Shown here piece by piece: positions 26,194 to 35,838 of a stretch of 64,000 bases of DNA. The notes below the pieces were generated by a model that was not told the origin of the DNA, did not search any database, and saw only the letters and a program-made list of their open reading frames with translations. The stretch is taken from NCBI GenBank assembly GCA_040222275.1, contig JAVKDJ010000002.1:434001-498000 (forward strand), given 5' to 3'. This stretch comes from CAXBNB01 sp040222275. Lineage in GTDB: Bacteria > Bacteroidota > Bacteroidia > Cytophagales > Cyclobacteriaceae. Each line of letters starts with the position of its first letter. The stretch's first letter is position 1. The translations under genes and the position numbers were made by a program.

Positions 26194-29100
26194 CTAATTA
26201 AAAACAACTAATTTTCTATGTGCTTGATTTTTAGCACCGTCCAGGGTGCTACGGATTCTTAGTTTATAAATATAAATTCCATTCTCAAGCATGTTGCCAT
26301 GAGTATCTTTGCCGTCCCATTTTATGGTGTTGATACCGCTCGAACTATCTTCAAAACGGAAACGACTTTCGGATATTACCCTACCCTGTAAATTTAAAAT
26401 TTGTAACAACACATCCAACTCATCACCCCCCTTGTTATGCTCGAACGTAAAAGTAACCCCATCGGACGTATTGCCCAAAAAAGGATTGGGATAAGCCGAA
26501 ACGTTTAACAATTCGCCAGACACTACAAATTCGATCTCTTTTTCAGCAACATTGTTATAAGTGTCATAGACCCTAAATTTTATTCTGTGTAGTCCCGGTT
26601 CGAGGCTACTCAGGGGGTAACTTACCCACCCTTCCTTATAAGTGTCCAAAGTAGCTGAATAAAACTCATTCAAAACGATTTCCTCCCCATCATCGAGGGT
26701 AATGCCCATATCTTGTCCAAACCCCTGATTGGAAATGTTGATGCCACTTTCATCGAACAATTTGGCCAGGAACAATGGACTGGAACCGGTGGTTTGCCCG
26801 GTAACGAAGGTGGAATCGTTCATAAAAAGACTGATTTCCGGCGGAGTGCTGTCTTCAGGGGCATTAGGATCGGACCCACCCACCTTAAGGTCTATATTGG
26901 CCCCATTGGCATCTACCGGATTGGTGCCATTGGAGATGGCGTACATACTAATTTTACCTTCACCAAATATGTAGGAAATATTTTTGGGCACAACGAATTC
27001 CAAGGCGAAAAAACCATTTTCCACAGATGCATCACCTTTGAACAAGAGGGCATTCCATTGGTCAAACTTTTGGGGAACTGTATTTTCGTCCCCAAGTGTA
27101 GAAAACTTGGTGGGCTTGTCATAAATGGCTACAGATACTTTGCCAGTGAAGTTTTCCACCACAGACTTGTCCGACCTCCTCACTTCACCATGTACCCTGA
27201 TTTTGCCAAGTGCCTTTAGCGTATCAGCCTGATTGGTCACCTTACCATTGACACTAGTGATGGCCAGTTCGTATTTGGGAAAAGCCAACCTCATCGTGGG
27301 GTCTCCCAGAAGCGCAAAATTCCTGTTTTTGGCACCCTCCAGGCTATTGTTTTTCGTGTTTTTAATGATGTCGCCCAACCTTGGAAATTCCCCGTTTTCT
27401 TTTTGCAGGGCAGCCAAATAGTATGCCTCGTTGAGTATAAAATTGGTATTGGAAAACACGGGCCGGGTGGCGGTAAGCAATGCAATTGCTCCTCCGTTGG
27501 GGTTTAGGAGGGTTTTTTCACCACCCGATACACGGTCGGGGTTGTCATAATTGCCAAACTCGCACGTAGCGGTAATAAAGAATGGAAGTCTTGACCTGTT
27601 TTTCAGATCCGAAATTTGATTCTCATCAATTATTTTTTCGACCGTCAGCTGTGCTTCATTGCCATGGCCGGTATAGTTGATCATCAACTTGCCTTCCGAT
27701 ATGGCCTTCTCAAATGCCTTTCTGGCAGCAGGGGAAGACTGGCCTGAAGGACTCGATATCTGCTCATAGGCATCAATAAACAACCTGTTTGCGTTGAATT
27801 CGCTCCGGGTTTGTTCAACATAAGTGGCCAGGATATTGGCATCCCGTTGGTGTATGTTGTTGTCCCCGTCATCGGCGATGAAGAGCATTTCATTTCGCCA
27901 TTTTCCAAAGGTACTGGGGCTTGTTTCATACCGGATAATTTTGTCCACTACCTGCTGAGCCTCCAGGGCTGTCTTTACAGGAAGTCGCCCTATGCCTATT
28001 TCAAGTGTATGGTCACCGGCTTTATCTTCCAACCATTCCCCCTCATGCTCTTCCATGAAACCAAAATAGTCGTCGGAAGAAAAGTTGTAAAGGGGGTTCA
28101 GGGAGTTTCTGGCTTCATATACGGGTACAAAATTTGACTTGGTAATTGTCCGGTCTTTGTAATCGTACGAGCAATCACCAAACAAGAGGGCGAACTTGAG
28201 CCGTTCAGGATCCTGGTTATATACATACCTGATATAATCCCTGATGGCCGAAATGTCCTGCATGCCTGAGGAGAATTCGTTGTACACCTGATCAACTGTA
28301 ACAACATGCACTGAAAACCCGGGAACCATAGATTCACGATGCTCTGCCAACTCCTGTGCCTCAGCAAGAAAATTTTTGTGGGTGATGAAAACTGCATCAG
28401 CCGCCGGATGGCCGTGGAGGTTTTGGTTTGAGATTTTTTTGCTAAAAACCGGGCTGGGAAAGTCAGAGCCTATAAAAGCGACAAATTCACTGCTGGGTAT
28501 GTTCACCCCAAAAGCCACCTTGTCGGCTTGTGCCTCCAACTCCTGTTTCACTACCTGTGTCGGGTTGGAAACATCCCAAACGGATACACCGGCAGGTGCA
28601 GATATTTGGAATGTAGAACCTGAGGTACCTGATGTGTTGTAGAAAAGGAGGTTGTTGCCTGTCAGGTTAAGTTGGGATTCTGCCTGTATCACCAGATAGT
28701 CGAGGAAGCCGGTAGAAGGCCCGGAAGAGGCAACATTATAGTGCATATCCATAGTCAGCCCCGAACCAGGGTTGTTCAACGCAGAAGCATTGATTTCAAA
28801 TTCCCCTGATTGAAGGTCTCCTTTTTCAACATAGGTTCTGTTCGGAACCGCATTTATGGCAACATTGCCCAGGGACGCCCCATTGAGGCTTAAATCAAAG
28901 GAGGTTTCTTCAAAGGCCTGCGCCATCATTACTGCCAGTACCTTGACCTGAGCATTTGGTAGTATATTTCCTGCATTAAATGTTACACTTTGATCTGGTT
29001 GCCCTACAGAAAACAACTCTCCAAACCACATTCTGCCGCCCCTTATGAGATTGGTTTCATCTGTTTCGTGAATGAATACATTTTTATAGGTATCTACTGC

Positions 29101-29592
29101 TTCAAAATCAGTACCTGCACTGGCCCGGTTTGGTACCCTTAAGCCGTTGTTGTCTTTTATTGTGAGGAAATAAAAAGTGGTATCGCTGTATAAATTTTTT
29201 TCGTACTGGAAAAAATCGCTCCCACTTTCATAAGCGATAAAATCAGGGCTATTGCCATAAAAAAGCAAGTAATCATTGTCGTTGAAAACACCGTCTGTTT
29301 CACCTTCTACCCAAATGGCATTTTCCAGCAGGTCTGTTGGCCGGGGTGCGGAATTGGCCTGTGGCAACATGCCATTGCCACCATTGCCAAAGATGGCCAG
29401 CTTTTCAGGATCCACCATCGAGACGTCTATCCCAAGGTTTTCCAAATAGGCCCGGTCTATTTTGTACAGGCCCTTGCTGGTTACACCAATTTTGTACCAT
29501 TCACCAGACTCGAGTACTGTGGAATTCACCTGGCCAGGTGCTACTTGGATGTGGAAAAAGAAGAAAACTATGAAAAATATTTTGCCTTTCAT
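26194..29592 (-). CDS. porU: Type IX secretion sortase-like peptidase PorU
   Basis: A 1132-residue gingipain-type (C25) cysteine peptidase that trims the C-terminal signal of cargo and attaches it to the cell surface. Signal peptide MKGKIFFIVFFFFHIQVAPGQ. The N-terminal region shows EWYKIGVTSKGLYKIDRAYL, found in PorU. The catalytic dyad is H643 in MINYTGHGNEAQ and C677 in FFITATCEFGNYD. A C-terminal beta-domain of the sorting/FlgD-like type ends the protein (VSAYPNPFLGN ... NGIYIYKLRI). It lies directly upstream of porV. Confidence 0.96.
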   Translation of the reverse strand: MKGKIFFIVFFFFHIQVAPGQVNSTVLESGEWYKIGVTSKGLYKIDRAYLENLGIDVSMVDPEKLAIFGNGGNGMLPQANSAPRPTDLLENAIWVEGETDGVFNDNDYLLFYGNSPDFIAYESGSDFFQYEKNLYSDTTFYFLTIKDNNGLRVPNRASAGTDFEAVDTYKNVFIHETDETNLIRGGRMWFGELFSVGQPDQSVTFNAGNILPNAQVKVLAVMMAQAFEETSFDLSLNGASLGNVAINAVPNRTYVEKGDLQSGEFEINASALNNPGSGLTMDMHYNVASSGPSTGFLDYLVIQAESQLNLTGNNLLFYNTSGTSGSTFQISAPAGVSVWDVSNPTQVVKQELEAQADKVAFGVNIPSSEFVAFIGSDFPSPVFSKKISNQNLHGHPAADAVFITHKNFLAEAQELAEHRESMVPGFSVHVVTVDQVYNEFSSGMQDISAIRDYIRYVYNQDPERLKFALLFGDCSYDYKDRTITKSNFVPVYEARNSLNPLYNFSSDDYFGFMEEHEGEWLEDKAGDHTLEIGIGRLPVKTALEAQQVVDKIIRYETSPSTFGKWRNEMLFIADDGDNNIHQRDANILATYVEQTRSEFNANRLFIDAYEQISSPSGQSSPAARKAFEKAISEGKLMINYTGHGNEAQLTVEKIIDENQISDLKNRSRLPFFITATCEFGNYDNPDRVSGGEKTLLNPNGGAIALLTATRPVFSNTNFILNEAYYLAALQKENGEFPRLGDIIKNTKNNSLEGAKNRNFALLGDPTMRLAFPKYELAITSVNGKVTNQADTLKALGKIRVHGEVRRSDKSVVENFTGKVSVAIYDKPTKFSTLGDENTVPQKFDQWNALLFKGDASVENGFFALEFVVPKNISYIFGEGKISMYAISNGTNPVDANGANIDLKVGGSDPNAPEDSTPPEISLFMNDSTFVTGQTTGSSPLFLAKLFDESGINISNQGFGQDMGITLDDGEEIVLNEFYSATLDTYKEGWVSYPLSSLEPGLHRIKFRVYDTYNNVAEKEIEFVVSGELLNVSAYPNPFLGNTSDGVTFTFEHNKGGDELDVLLQILNLQGRVISESRFRFEDSSSGINTIKWDGKDTHGNMLENGIYIYKLRIRSTLDGAKNQAHRKLVVFN

Positions 29593-29754
29593 CTTGAAAA
29601 AACAAAGGGTTCGTTGATTAAAGTTCCAACAAAAAACGATTGGTTCATTGGCATATTGGGATTATTGAAAGATTATGTCTCAAAAATGACCTGTGAAGCT
29701 ATAAAGTATTGAAGGAAGGTTTTTTATAGGTGTTAAAAAGCGGCCAACATCATT

Positions 29755-30450
29755 TCACTCCCTTTTTTCCACAAAGGCATTTTGAATCAAAGAAACCAAA
29801 ATATACAGCACCACTATAATAGGAATGGCCATAAACTGAAAAATGACCAACAAGCATAGAGAGCTAAACATCAATAGAAGTTTGACTTCATTTCCATTCC
29901 ATTTAAATTTTTTGAACTTAAAGGCGATAAACCGTATTTCAGAAACCAACAAAAGTGAAAACAACACAGTGACTACAGCAAGGAAGGTGACGTTTTGCAG
30001 CAGTGGCAGAAACTTGCCCTCACTGATCAGCAATGGAATAGATGTGAAGAACAAGGCATTCGCCGGGGTGTTTAGGCCGTAAAAGACATTGGATTGCCTA
30101 TCATCATTGTTGAATTTAGCCAACCTGAGTGCAGAACATACTGCGATGAAAATAGAAACGTATGGCAGTAACTCATGGTCTGAATACTGTTTTAGCAACG
30201 AGTACACCAGCAAAGAGGGCACAACCCCAAAAGAAACAAGATCGGCAAGAGAGTCAAGGTCCTTGCCAATAGATGATGCCGTGTCCGTGAGCCGGGCAGA
30301 GAAGCCATCGAGAAAATCCACTACACCCGCCAGCCAAACGTAATACGGCACATTCTCGAGCTTTCCTTCAAAGATTTCAATAATCGCCAGACAACCCAGA
30401 ATCAGGTTGATACTGGTAAAAATATTGGGTATATAACCTTTTCCGCTCAT
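29755..30450 (-). CDS. pssA: CDP-diacylglycerol-serine O-phosphatidyltransferase
   Basis: A 231-residue membrane enzyme that makes phosphatidylserine, precursor of phosphatidylethanolamine. It carries the CDP-alcohol phosphotransferase motif as D-F-L-D-G-F-S-A-R then eight residues, G-K-D-L-D-S-L-A-D. The N-terminus GYIPNIFTSINLILGCLAI and the rest form several membrane helices, as in the bacterial type II enzyme. The opening MSGKGYIPN is near the usual start. No decarboxylase gene is adjacent. Confidence 0.95.
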   Translation of the reverse strand: MSGKGYIPNIFTSINLILGCLAIIEIFEGKLENVPYYVWLAGVVDFLDGFSARLTDTASSIGKDLDSLADLVSFGVVPSLLVYSLLKQYSDHELLPYVSIFIAVCSALRLAKFNNDDRQSNVFYGLNTPANALFFTSIPLLISEGKFLPLLQNVTFLAVVTVLFSLLLVSEIRFIAFKFKKFKWNGNEVKLLLMFSSLCLLVIFQFMAIPIIVVLYILVSLIQNAFVEKRE

Positions 30451-30556
30451 TTATCTGTCCAACCTTTTAATGTGCTCCATTTCTTATGACCAAACCAAGC
30501 TAGCGTGTGGTTATAAACTTTGCAAGTACTGATTGATTTATCTTTTGATCAGGGTT

Positions 30557-31210
30557 TTAGGTGCTGCCCGTAATGGCGCAGAAGGGGTTGGATACCTTTT
30601 CTTTGCCAATGGTAGTGGGGCCACCATGACCACAGTACACGGTGGTGCCATCATCGAGCGCAAACATTTTTTCATGTATGCTTTTTATCAACACTTCAAA
30701 ATTCCCACCTGGCAAGTCCGTTCTTCCGATGCTGCCATCAAATAGCACATCGCCCCCCATACATATCCGCTGTGCCTTGTTCACAAAGGCCACATGGCCA
30801 GGTGCATGCCCAGGAACGAAAATCACTTCAAAATCAGAATTCCCGAATTGGATGGTGTCGCCCTCTTCAATGAAGCCATCTGCTTCTGCCTCATGATATT
30901 GTGCAAAACCATACGCAGGGGCATACACTTTTACAGATTTCAGGGTTTCTTCATCTTTGGGGTGAATATAGAGCCCTACCCCGTATTTGTCCTTGATATA
31001 TTGATTGCCTAATACATGGTCGATATGGCAGTGGGTGTTGAGCAGCTTGACAACTTTCAGGTTTTTACTTTCGATAAATTCGGACAGCTCGGCCTGCTCT
31101 TCCTTTTCATAACACCCAGGATCAATTACCACGGCTTCTCCAGAATCGTCGTACACCACGTAGGTGTTTTCCATAAAGGGGTTGAAAACAAAATCTTTTA
31201 TTTCGATCAT
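30557..31210 (-). CDS. MBL-fold metallo-hydrolase (glyoxalase II-like)
   Basis: A 217-residue hydrolase with the dinuclear metal motif H60-x-H62-x-D64-H65 (NTHCHIDHVLGN), followed by HAPGHVAFV and GGDVLFDGSIGR with metal-bridging Asp, and VYCGHGGPTTIG with the last histidine. This layout is that of the YcbL/glyoxalase II branch. Start set to the ATG at 31210 rather than a TTG two codons earlier. Divergent from the FAD oxidoreductase gene. Confidence 0.93.
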   Translation of the reverse strand: MIEIKDFVFNPFMENTYVVYDDSGEAVVIDPGCYEKEEQAELSEFIESKNLKVVKLLNTHCHIDHVLGNQYIKDKYGVGLYIHPKDEETLKSVKVYAPAYGFAQYHEAEADGFIEEGDTIQFGNSDFEVIFVPGHAPGHVAFVNKAQRICMGGDVLFDGSIGRTDLPGGNFEVLIKSIHEKMFALDDGTTVYCGHGGPTTIGKEKVSNPFCAITGST

Positions 31211-31347
31211 AATCAATATCTAAAAATGCAAATTTGTATGTTTATTGCTCAATTGCAAATTTAATAGAAAGCCCATTTGTCAATGATATTTGACCATCTC
31301 TATAAGAATTGTGTGGGTTTGGTGATAATTCCTAAAATTTTGAAGCT

Positions 31348-32391
31348 TTGTTAGATTACCTTATAATAGGACACGGATTGGCAGGTGCAGTGCTTAGCCA
31401 CGAATTGCTCAGTGCTGGAAAGAAGGTGATGGTCCTCAATGACCCATCACTGAATTCAGCTTCCAGGGTGGCGGGTGGACTGTACAACCCCATAACGGGA
31501 AGGAAAATGGTGAAAACCTGGAATGCAGATAAAATCTTTCCCGTAATAGAACCTTTTTATTCCTCCCTGGAAGAAAAACTTGGCACCAGGTTTCTTTACA
31601 ATATAGGCATATACAGGCCGTTTCTTAGTATTGAGGAACAAAACGAATGGCAGGGAAAAGTATCTGATTATGCACCTTATGTTGGGCATATTTTTACTTC
31701 TTCGAGGGAAGAATACTGTATCAACGACAAGTTTGGAGGTTTGCATTTGACGAACGCAGGCTATGTGGACACAAGATCCTTACTGTCGGCCAATAAAAAA
31801 TACCTTTTAGATAAGGGAAGCTACCGCGAGTTGATGTTTAAAGATAGACAGTTGGAGCAGGCCAATGGCAGGATGAAGTATGCCGAACTGGAATTCAACA
31901 GACTGATTTTCTGCAATGGGTACAACCATGTTGACAATCCATGGTTTGACTGGCTGCCTTTCAGGCCGGTAAAAGGGGAGATTTTGACAGCAGAATTGGA
32001 GATAGAGGCCGATACCATACTCAATCGCGGGATTTTTATTTTGCCTGTACCGGATGGTAAAAGCCGGATAGGCTCAACATACAATTGGAAGGAAATAAAC
32101 AATGAGCCTTCCGATGCAGGGAGAAAGGAAATAGAAGAGAAGCTAAAAAATTTGTATAACGGAGAATATAGGATAGAAAGTGTGGATGCAGGCATAAGGC
32201 CAGCCACCAAAGACCGCAGGCCTTTTATCGGGCTGCACCCGGAAAATCGTCAGGTTGGAATTTTTAATGGCTTTGGCTCAAAGGGTGTTTCATTGATCCC
32301 GTATTATGCCAGGAATTTTGTGGATAGCCTTGAGCGCGATGGGGAGTTGGATGAAGAGGTAAATATTTGTCGCTATTTTTCCTTATATTAG
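31348..32391 (+). CDS. FAD-dependent oxidoreductase, D-amino-acid-oxidase (DAO) fold
   Basis: A 347-residue flavoprotein with the dinucleotide motif LIIGHGLAGAVLSHELLSAGKKV at the very N-terminus and DAGIRPATKDRRPFIGLHPE plus NGFGSKGVSLIPYYA at the C-terminal FAD site, as in glycine oxidase/MnmC-type enzymes. The only possible start is the TTG at 31348: an in-frame stop lies at 31333 and the next methionine is past the nucleotide-binding strand. It is 46 bp ahead of the large outer-membrane gene. Substrate unknown. Confidence 0.9.
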   Translation: MLDYLIIGHGLAGAVLSHELLSAGKKVMVLNDPSLNSASRVAGGLYNPITGRKMVKTWNADKIFPVIEPFYSSLEEKLGTRFLYNIGIYRPFLSIEEQNEWQGKVSDYAPYVGHIFTSSREEYCINDKFGGLHLTNAGYVDTRSLLSANKKYLLDKGSYRELMFKDRQLEQANGRMKYAELEFNRLIFCNGYNHVDNPWFDWLPFRPVKGEILTAELEIEADTILNRGIFILPVPDGKSRIGSTYNWKEINNEPSDAGRKEIEEKLKNLYNGEYRIESVDAGIRPATKDRRPFIGLHPENRQVGIFNGFGSKGVSLIPYYARNFVDSLERDGELDEEVNICRYFSLY

Positions 32392-32437
32392 ATTTACTTT
32401 TAGCCCGAACAATGTATAAAGAATTAGTACCACCCAA

Positions 32438-35400
32438 TTGAAAATACCGAAGTTGAATAATTTGAAGTTGAAATTGCTGCTTTTGATCCTGGGATTTGTC
32501 GTTTCAGGCACAGTGTCCCTTGCCCAGGAACACCGCAAATCTTTTGGCCAGAACAGGTTACAGTTTAAGAAATTTGATTGGTTCTACTATAGCACTGACA
32601 ATTTCGATATCCATTACTACAATAATGGTCAGCAGTATGCCAAACTTGCCCTCGAATACCTGGATTCTGAATACGACAAGCTCACAGATATACTTGGCTA
32701 TGCTCCTTATGCCAAGTCCAAAATTTTTCTCTACAACTCCCCTTCGGATCTGCTCCAAAGTAACATTGGCGTGGATGGTGCTACTTTTACCATTGCCGGC
32801 CAGACCAACTTTGTAAAACTACAAGTGGAAATTGCTTATCCGGGCAGTGTTTCAGGCTTCAAAGAAGAATTGCACTACCAGATGACCAAGATGCTGATCG
32901 AGGATATGATGTTTGGTGGTAGCCTGGCTGAAATGTTTCAGAGCGCCTATCTGCTGAATTTACCGGAGTGGTTTGTAGATGGGGCATCAAGGTATATTGC
33001 CTATGGCTGGACCGTAGAAATGGACGACTATATCCGGGACTATTTCAAAAACTCCAAGAACAAGAAGTTAAGTAAAATAAAAAACCTAGAAGGCGAGCGG
33101 GCAGTGATGATTGGCCAGTCGATGTGGAATTTTATTGCATTGAAATATGGCAAGAGCAATATTTCCAACATACTGAACCTCACCCGGATTATCCGCAACG
33201 TAGAACACAGTATTGCCAGCACTTTGGGGGTGCCCTTCAACCAGTTTATGTCTGAGTGGATCAGTTACTATAGCAAATCGAACGAAATGGTGGCCAGTGG
33301 GTATTTTTCTCCCAATCCGTCCGAGATCATCGAAGGTGAAGGAAGAAAAAAGGTAAACTTCAAGAATGTTAAGTTCAGCCCTGACGGCAAACGGGTGGCG
33401 TATTCTGAAAACTTCAATGGCAGGTACAAGCTCAAAATCAAAAACCTTGAAACGGGCGATGAAGAAACAGCCCTCACTACTGGCAACAATGTAATCAACC
33501 AACGGGTAGATTTTGACCTGCCCCTGGTGGAATGGATCAGCGATACCAAAATCGGGATGGTACAAAACTGGTATGGGTTCAACTACCTGCTGACATATGA
33601 CCTGGAAACCAAGCAAAAATTGAGAAAATCGTTGCAAAAGTTTAACCAGATAAAATCAATAAGTTTCCACAGAAATGGTAGGCTGGCTGTGATCAGTGCC
33701 GATGTAGAAGCACAAAACGACCTCTACCTCATCAGTTTGTCCAGAAATGCGATCAAAAGACTCACACGTGATCAGTGGGATGATTTCGATCCTAGTTTCG
33801 TGCCGGGCACAGATGCAGTAGTATTTAGCTCCAACAGGCCTACCGACTCGCTGGACAGTAAAATGACGAATATTGCAGAAGCCAAGAATATTTTCAACCT
33901 CTTCATCTTCGACCTGGACACGACCCAGAAAGTGGTCAAAAGGATAACCAATACCCTAAGCAACGATACAAGGCCTATGGCCCTGGATGATAAAACAATT
34001 TTCTTTTTGTCGGACCAAAAAGGCATCAGCAATTTGTACCGTTACGATTTACAAAATCAAATCAACTATCAGGTATCAAACTTTAGCTCCAGCATATTGG
34101 ATTATGATATAGACCCAAATACCCGGGACATTACCTACCTCATGCTGTACGATGGCAACAAAAGGCTGTTTCACACCAGAAATTTTCTGCTGGACAAAAA
34201 CTCATTTTCACCCCAGACCCTCCGCAACCAGCTGAATCAAATCGAATTTTTGAGAAAAAGGAGGGAAGAACAGACCATAATCGAAGTAATCGAAGCACCG
34301 GAAGAAGTAGAGCCTGATGCTGTAGATGAGTCGGGTCAAAAATTGGTGGACACAGACCACTATGTATTTGAAGAAGACCTGGAAAGTGAAGACCTGATCA
34401 ATACCGATAATTATGAATTTGAGGACGAGGAGGCAGACACCAAGTCGTTTTCTTTTCTCTCCAACTACCGCAAGGTTCAAAGGGAGCCGACTGTTACCGG
34501 GCCCCTGCCGTATGAAACCGCCATTTCGGCCGATAATGTGATCACCTCATTTGTGATCGACCCGATCCGGGGGTTTGGTATTTTATTTGAAACAGAAATG
34601 AACGATGTACTCGAAAACCATAAATTTTATGGAGGGTTTTTGTCCATCACCGACCTAAGGAGCGGCGATTTTTTCGCAGAATATCAATACATCAAATACA
34701 AGATAGACTTCCACACCAGATTTGATAGGAAATCATTTCTTATAGAAAACAACCTTGGCGACCAGAGCAATGCCCTGTACAATGACGTGGCACAAAAGTA
34801 CATTTTGAATACCTATACGGTGGGTGCTTCGCTCCCCTTCAGTGTGCACACCAGATTAAAGGTTAGCCCCTTTGTGGCGTTTACTTCGTTTTACAACCTG
34901 AATGCAGACTACATTTCTTCCTCTAGTTCACCGGCCGATTTTGCAGACGATTCCAGGCGCGTCTTTACTGGTGTCAAAGCCGAATTGATCTATGACAATG
35001 CCCTGGTACATGGCTTGAACTTGTATGAAGGCACCAGGGCGAAAGTGGGTTTTCAGACCTACGGAGGCATTACCGATACCAACAAGAGCTTTAGTAACCT
35101 GACAGTGGATATCAGGCACTACCAGAAAATCTACAGGGAATTGATATTTGCCTCGAGGCTTTACTTTGGAAAATCATTCGGAAACAACCCCAAAAAATAC
35201 CTGCTTGGCGGGCTGGACAACTGGCTGTTCAACAGAACCGATGAAAGCAGCCTTGATTCAGGCATCCTGGACGCCCTAAACCCCGGACAGTCGCTGGAGG
35301 TACCCCTTAGTGGCAACAGTCCGCTCAACTTTCACAACGAAAGGGACAACAGTGACGTCCTGTTTGTGGAATATGTTAACCTACGGGGCTTCAATTACAA

Positions 35401-35797
35401 CAGGCTGAATGGAAACAACGTGCTCACATTCAATAGTGAGCTAAGGGTACCGATTGTGAAAATATTCCACAGAGGGTCTATTACTTCCAATTTCCTGAGA
35501 AACTTTCAGTTGATAGGGTTCTACGACATAGGCTCTTCATGGACGGGCAGTTCCCCCTTTAGCGAAGAAAATGATGTGGGCATAAAGGTAATCAAGCCCG
35601 GGTCCGGCGGTGAAGGCTCCAAGTCCCCCTTTGAAGCCATCATCAAAACATCGAGAAGCCCCTGGCTGGCCAGCTATGGATTTGGCCTCAGGACGGTGAT
35701 GCTGGGATACTACATGCGGTTTGACTTTGCAAAGCCGATAGAAGACTACCAGGTTGGCCCAATGAAATTTTATCTCACCCTGGGATACGATTTTTAA
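32438..35797 (+). CDS. Outer-membrane protein with degenerate zincin domain, TolB-like propeller and Omp85-like barrel
   Basis: A 1119-residue exported protein sharing architecture with the one at 2069-4924. Signal peptide region LKLLLLILGFVVSGTVSLAQ. The N-terminal domain has the same fold marks but H146-Y-Q-M-T150 replaces HEXXH and WFVDG (D181) replaces the WFxEG glutamate, so the peptidase site appears dead. The middle has propeller repeats (FSPDGKRVAYSE, FVPGTDAVVFSSNRPT, DDKTIFFLSDQKG), then an acidic linker near residue 610-670. The C-terminal part ends with Omp85-like strands (LRGFNYNRLNG, ELRVPIVKIF, YGFGLRTVMLGYYMRFDFAKPI). Start is TTG at 32438; a stop lies in frame at 32417 and no ATG is available before the signal peptide. 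Confidence 0.85.
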   Translation: MKIPKLNNLKLKLLLLILGFVVSGTVSLAQEHRKSFGQNRLQFKKFDWFYYSTDNFDIHYYNNGQQYAKLALEYLDSEYDKLTDILGYAPYAKSKIFLYNSPSDLLQSNIGVDGATFTIAGQTNFVKLQVEIAYPGSVSGFKEELHYQMTKMLIEDMMFGGSLAEMFQSAYLLNLPEWFVDGASRYIAYGWTVEMDDYIRDYFKNSKNKKLSKIKNLEGERAVMIGQSMWNFIALKYGKSNISNILNLTRIIRNVEHSIASTLGVPFNQFMSEWISYYSKSNEMVASGYFSPNPSEIIEGEGRKKVNFKNVKFSPDGKRVAYSENFNGRYKLKIKNLETGDEETALTTGNNVINQRVDFDLPLVEWISDTKIGMVQNWYGFNYLLTYDLETKQKLRKSLQKFNQIKSISFHRNGRLAVISADVEAQNDLYLISLSRNAIKRLTRDQWDDFDPSFVPGTDAVVFSSNRPTDSLDSKMTNIAEAKNIFNLFIFDLDTTQKVVKRITNTLSNDTRPMALDDKTIFFLSDQKGISNLYRYDLQNQINYQVSNFSSSILDYDIDPNTRDITYLMLYDGNKRLFHTRNFLLDKNSFSPQTLRNQLNQIEFLRKRREEQTIIEVIEAPEEVEPDAVDESGQKLVDTDHYVFEEDLESEDLINTDNYEFEDEEADTKSFSFLSNYRKVQREPTVTGPLPYETAISADNVITSFVIDPIRGFGILFETEMNDVLENHKFYGGFLSITDLRSGDFFAEYQYIKYKIDFHTRFDRKSFLIENNLGDQSNALYNDVAQKYILNTYTVGASLPFSVHTRLKVSPFVAFTSFYNLNADYISSSSSPADFADDSRRVFTGVKAELIYDNALVHGLNLYEGTRAKVGFQTYGGITDTNKSFSNLTVDIRHYQKIYRELIFASRLYFGKSFGNNPKKYLLGGLDNWLFNRTDESSLDSGILDALNPGQSLEVPLSGNSPLNFHNERDNSDVLFVEYVNLRGFNYNRLNGNNVLTFNSELRVPIVKIFHRGSITSNFLRNFQLIGFYDIGSSWTGSSPFSEENDVGIKVIKPGSGGEGSKSPFEAIIKTSRSPWLASYGFGLRTVMLGYYMRFDFAKPIEDYQVGPMKFYLTLGYDF

Positions 35798-35838
35798 TAA
35801 ACCTTGCCGTAACAAATTATTTATTGGCATTTTTGTAT

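Noticed and set aside
33086..33637. 183-codon minus-strand open frame in the large outer-membrane gene
   Set aside because: Antisense shadow; the plus-strand frame has clear propeller motifs.
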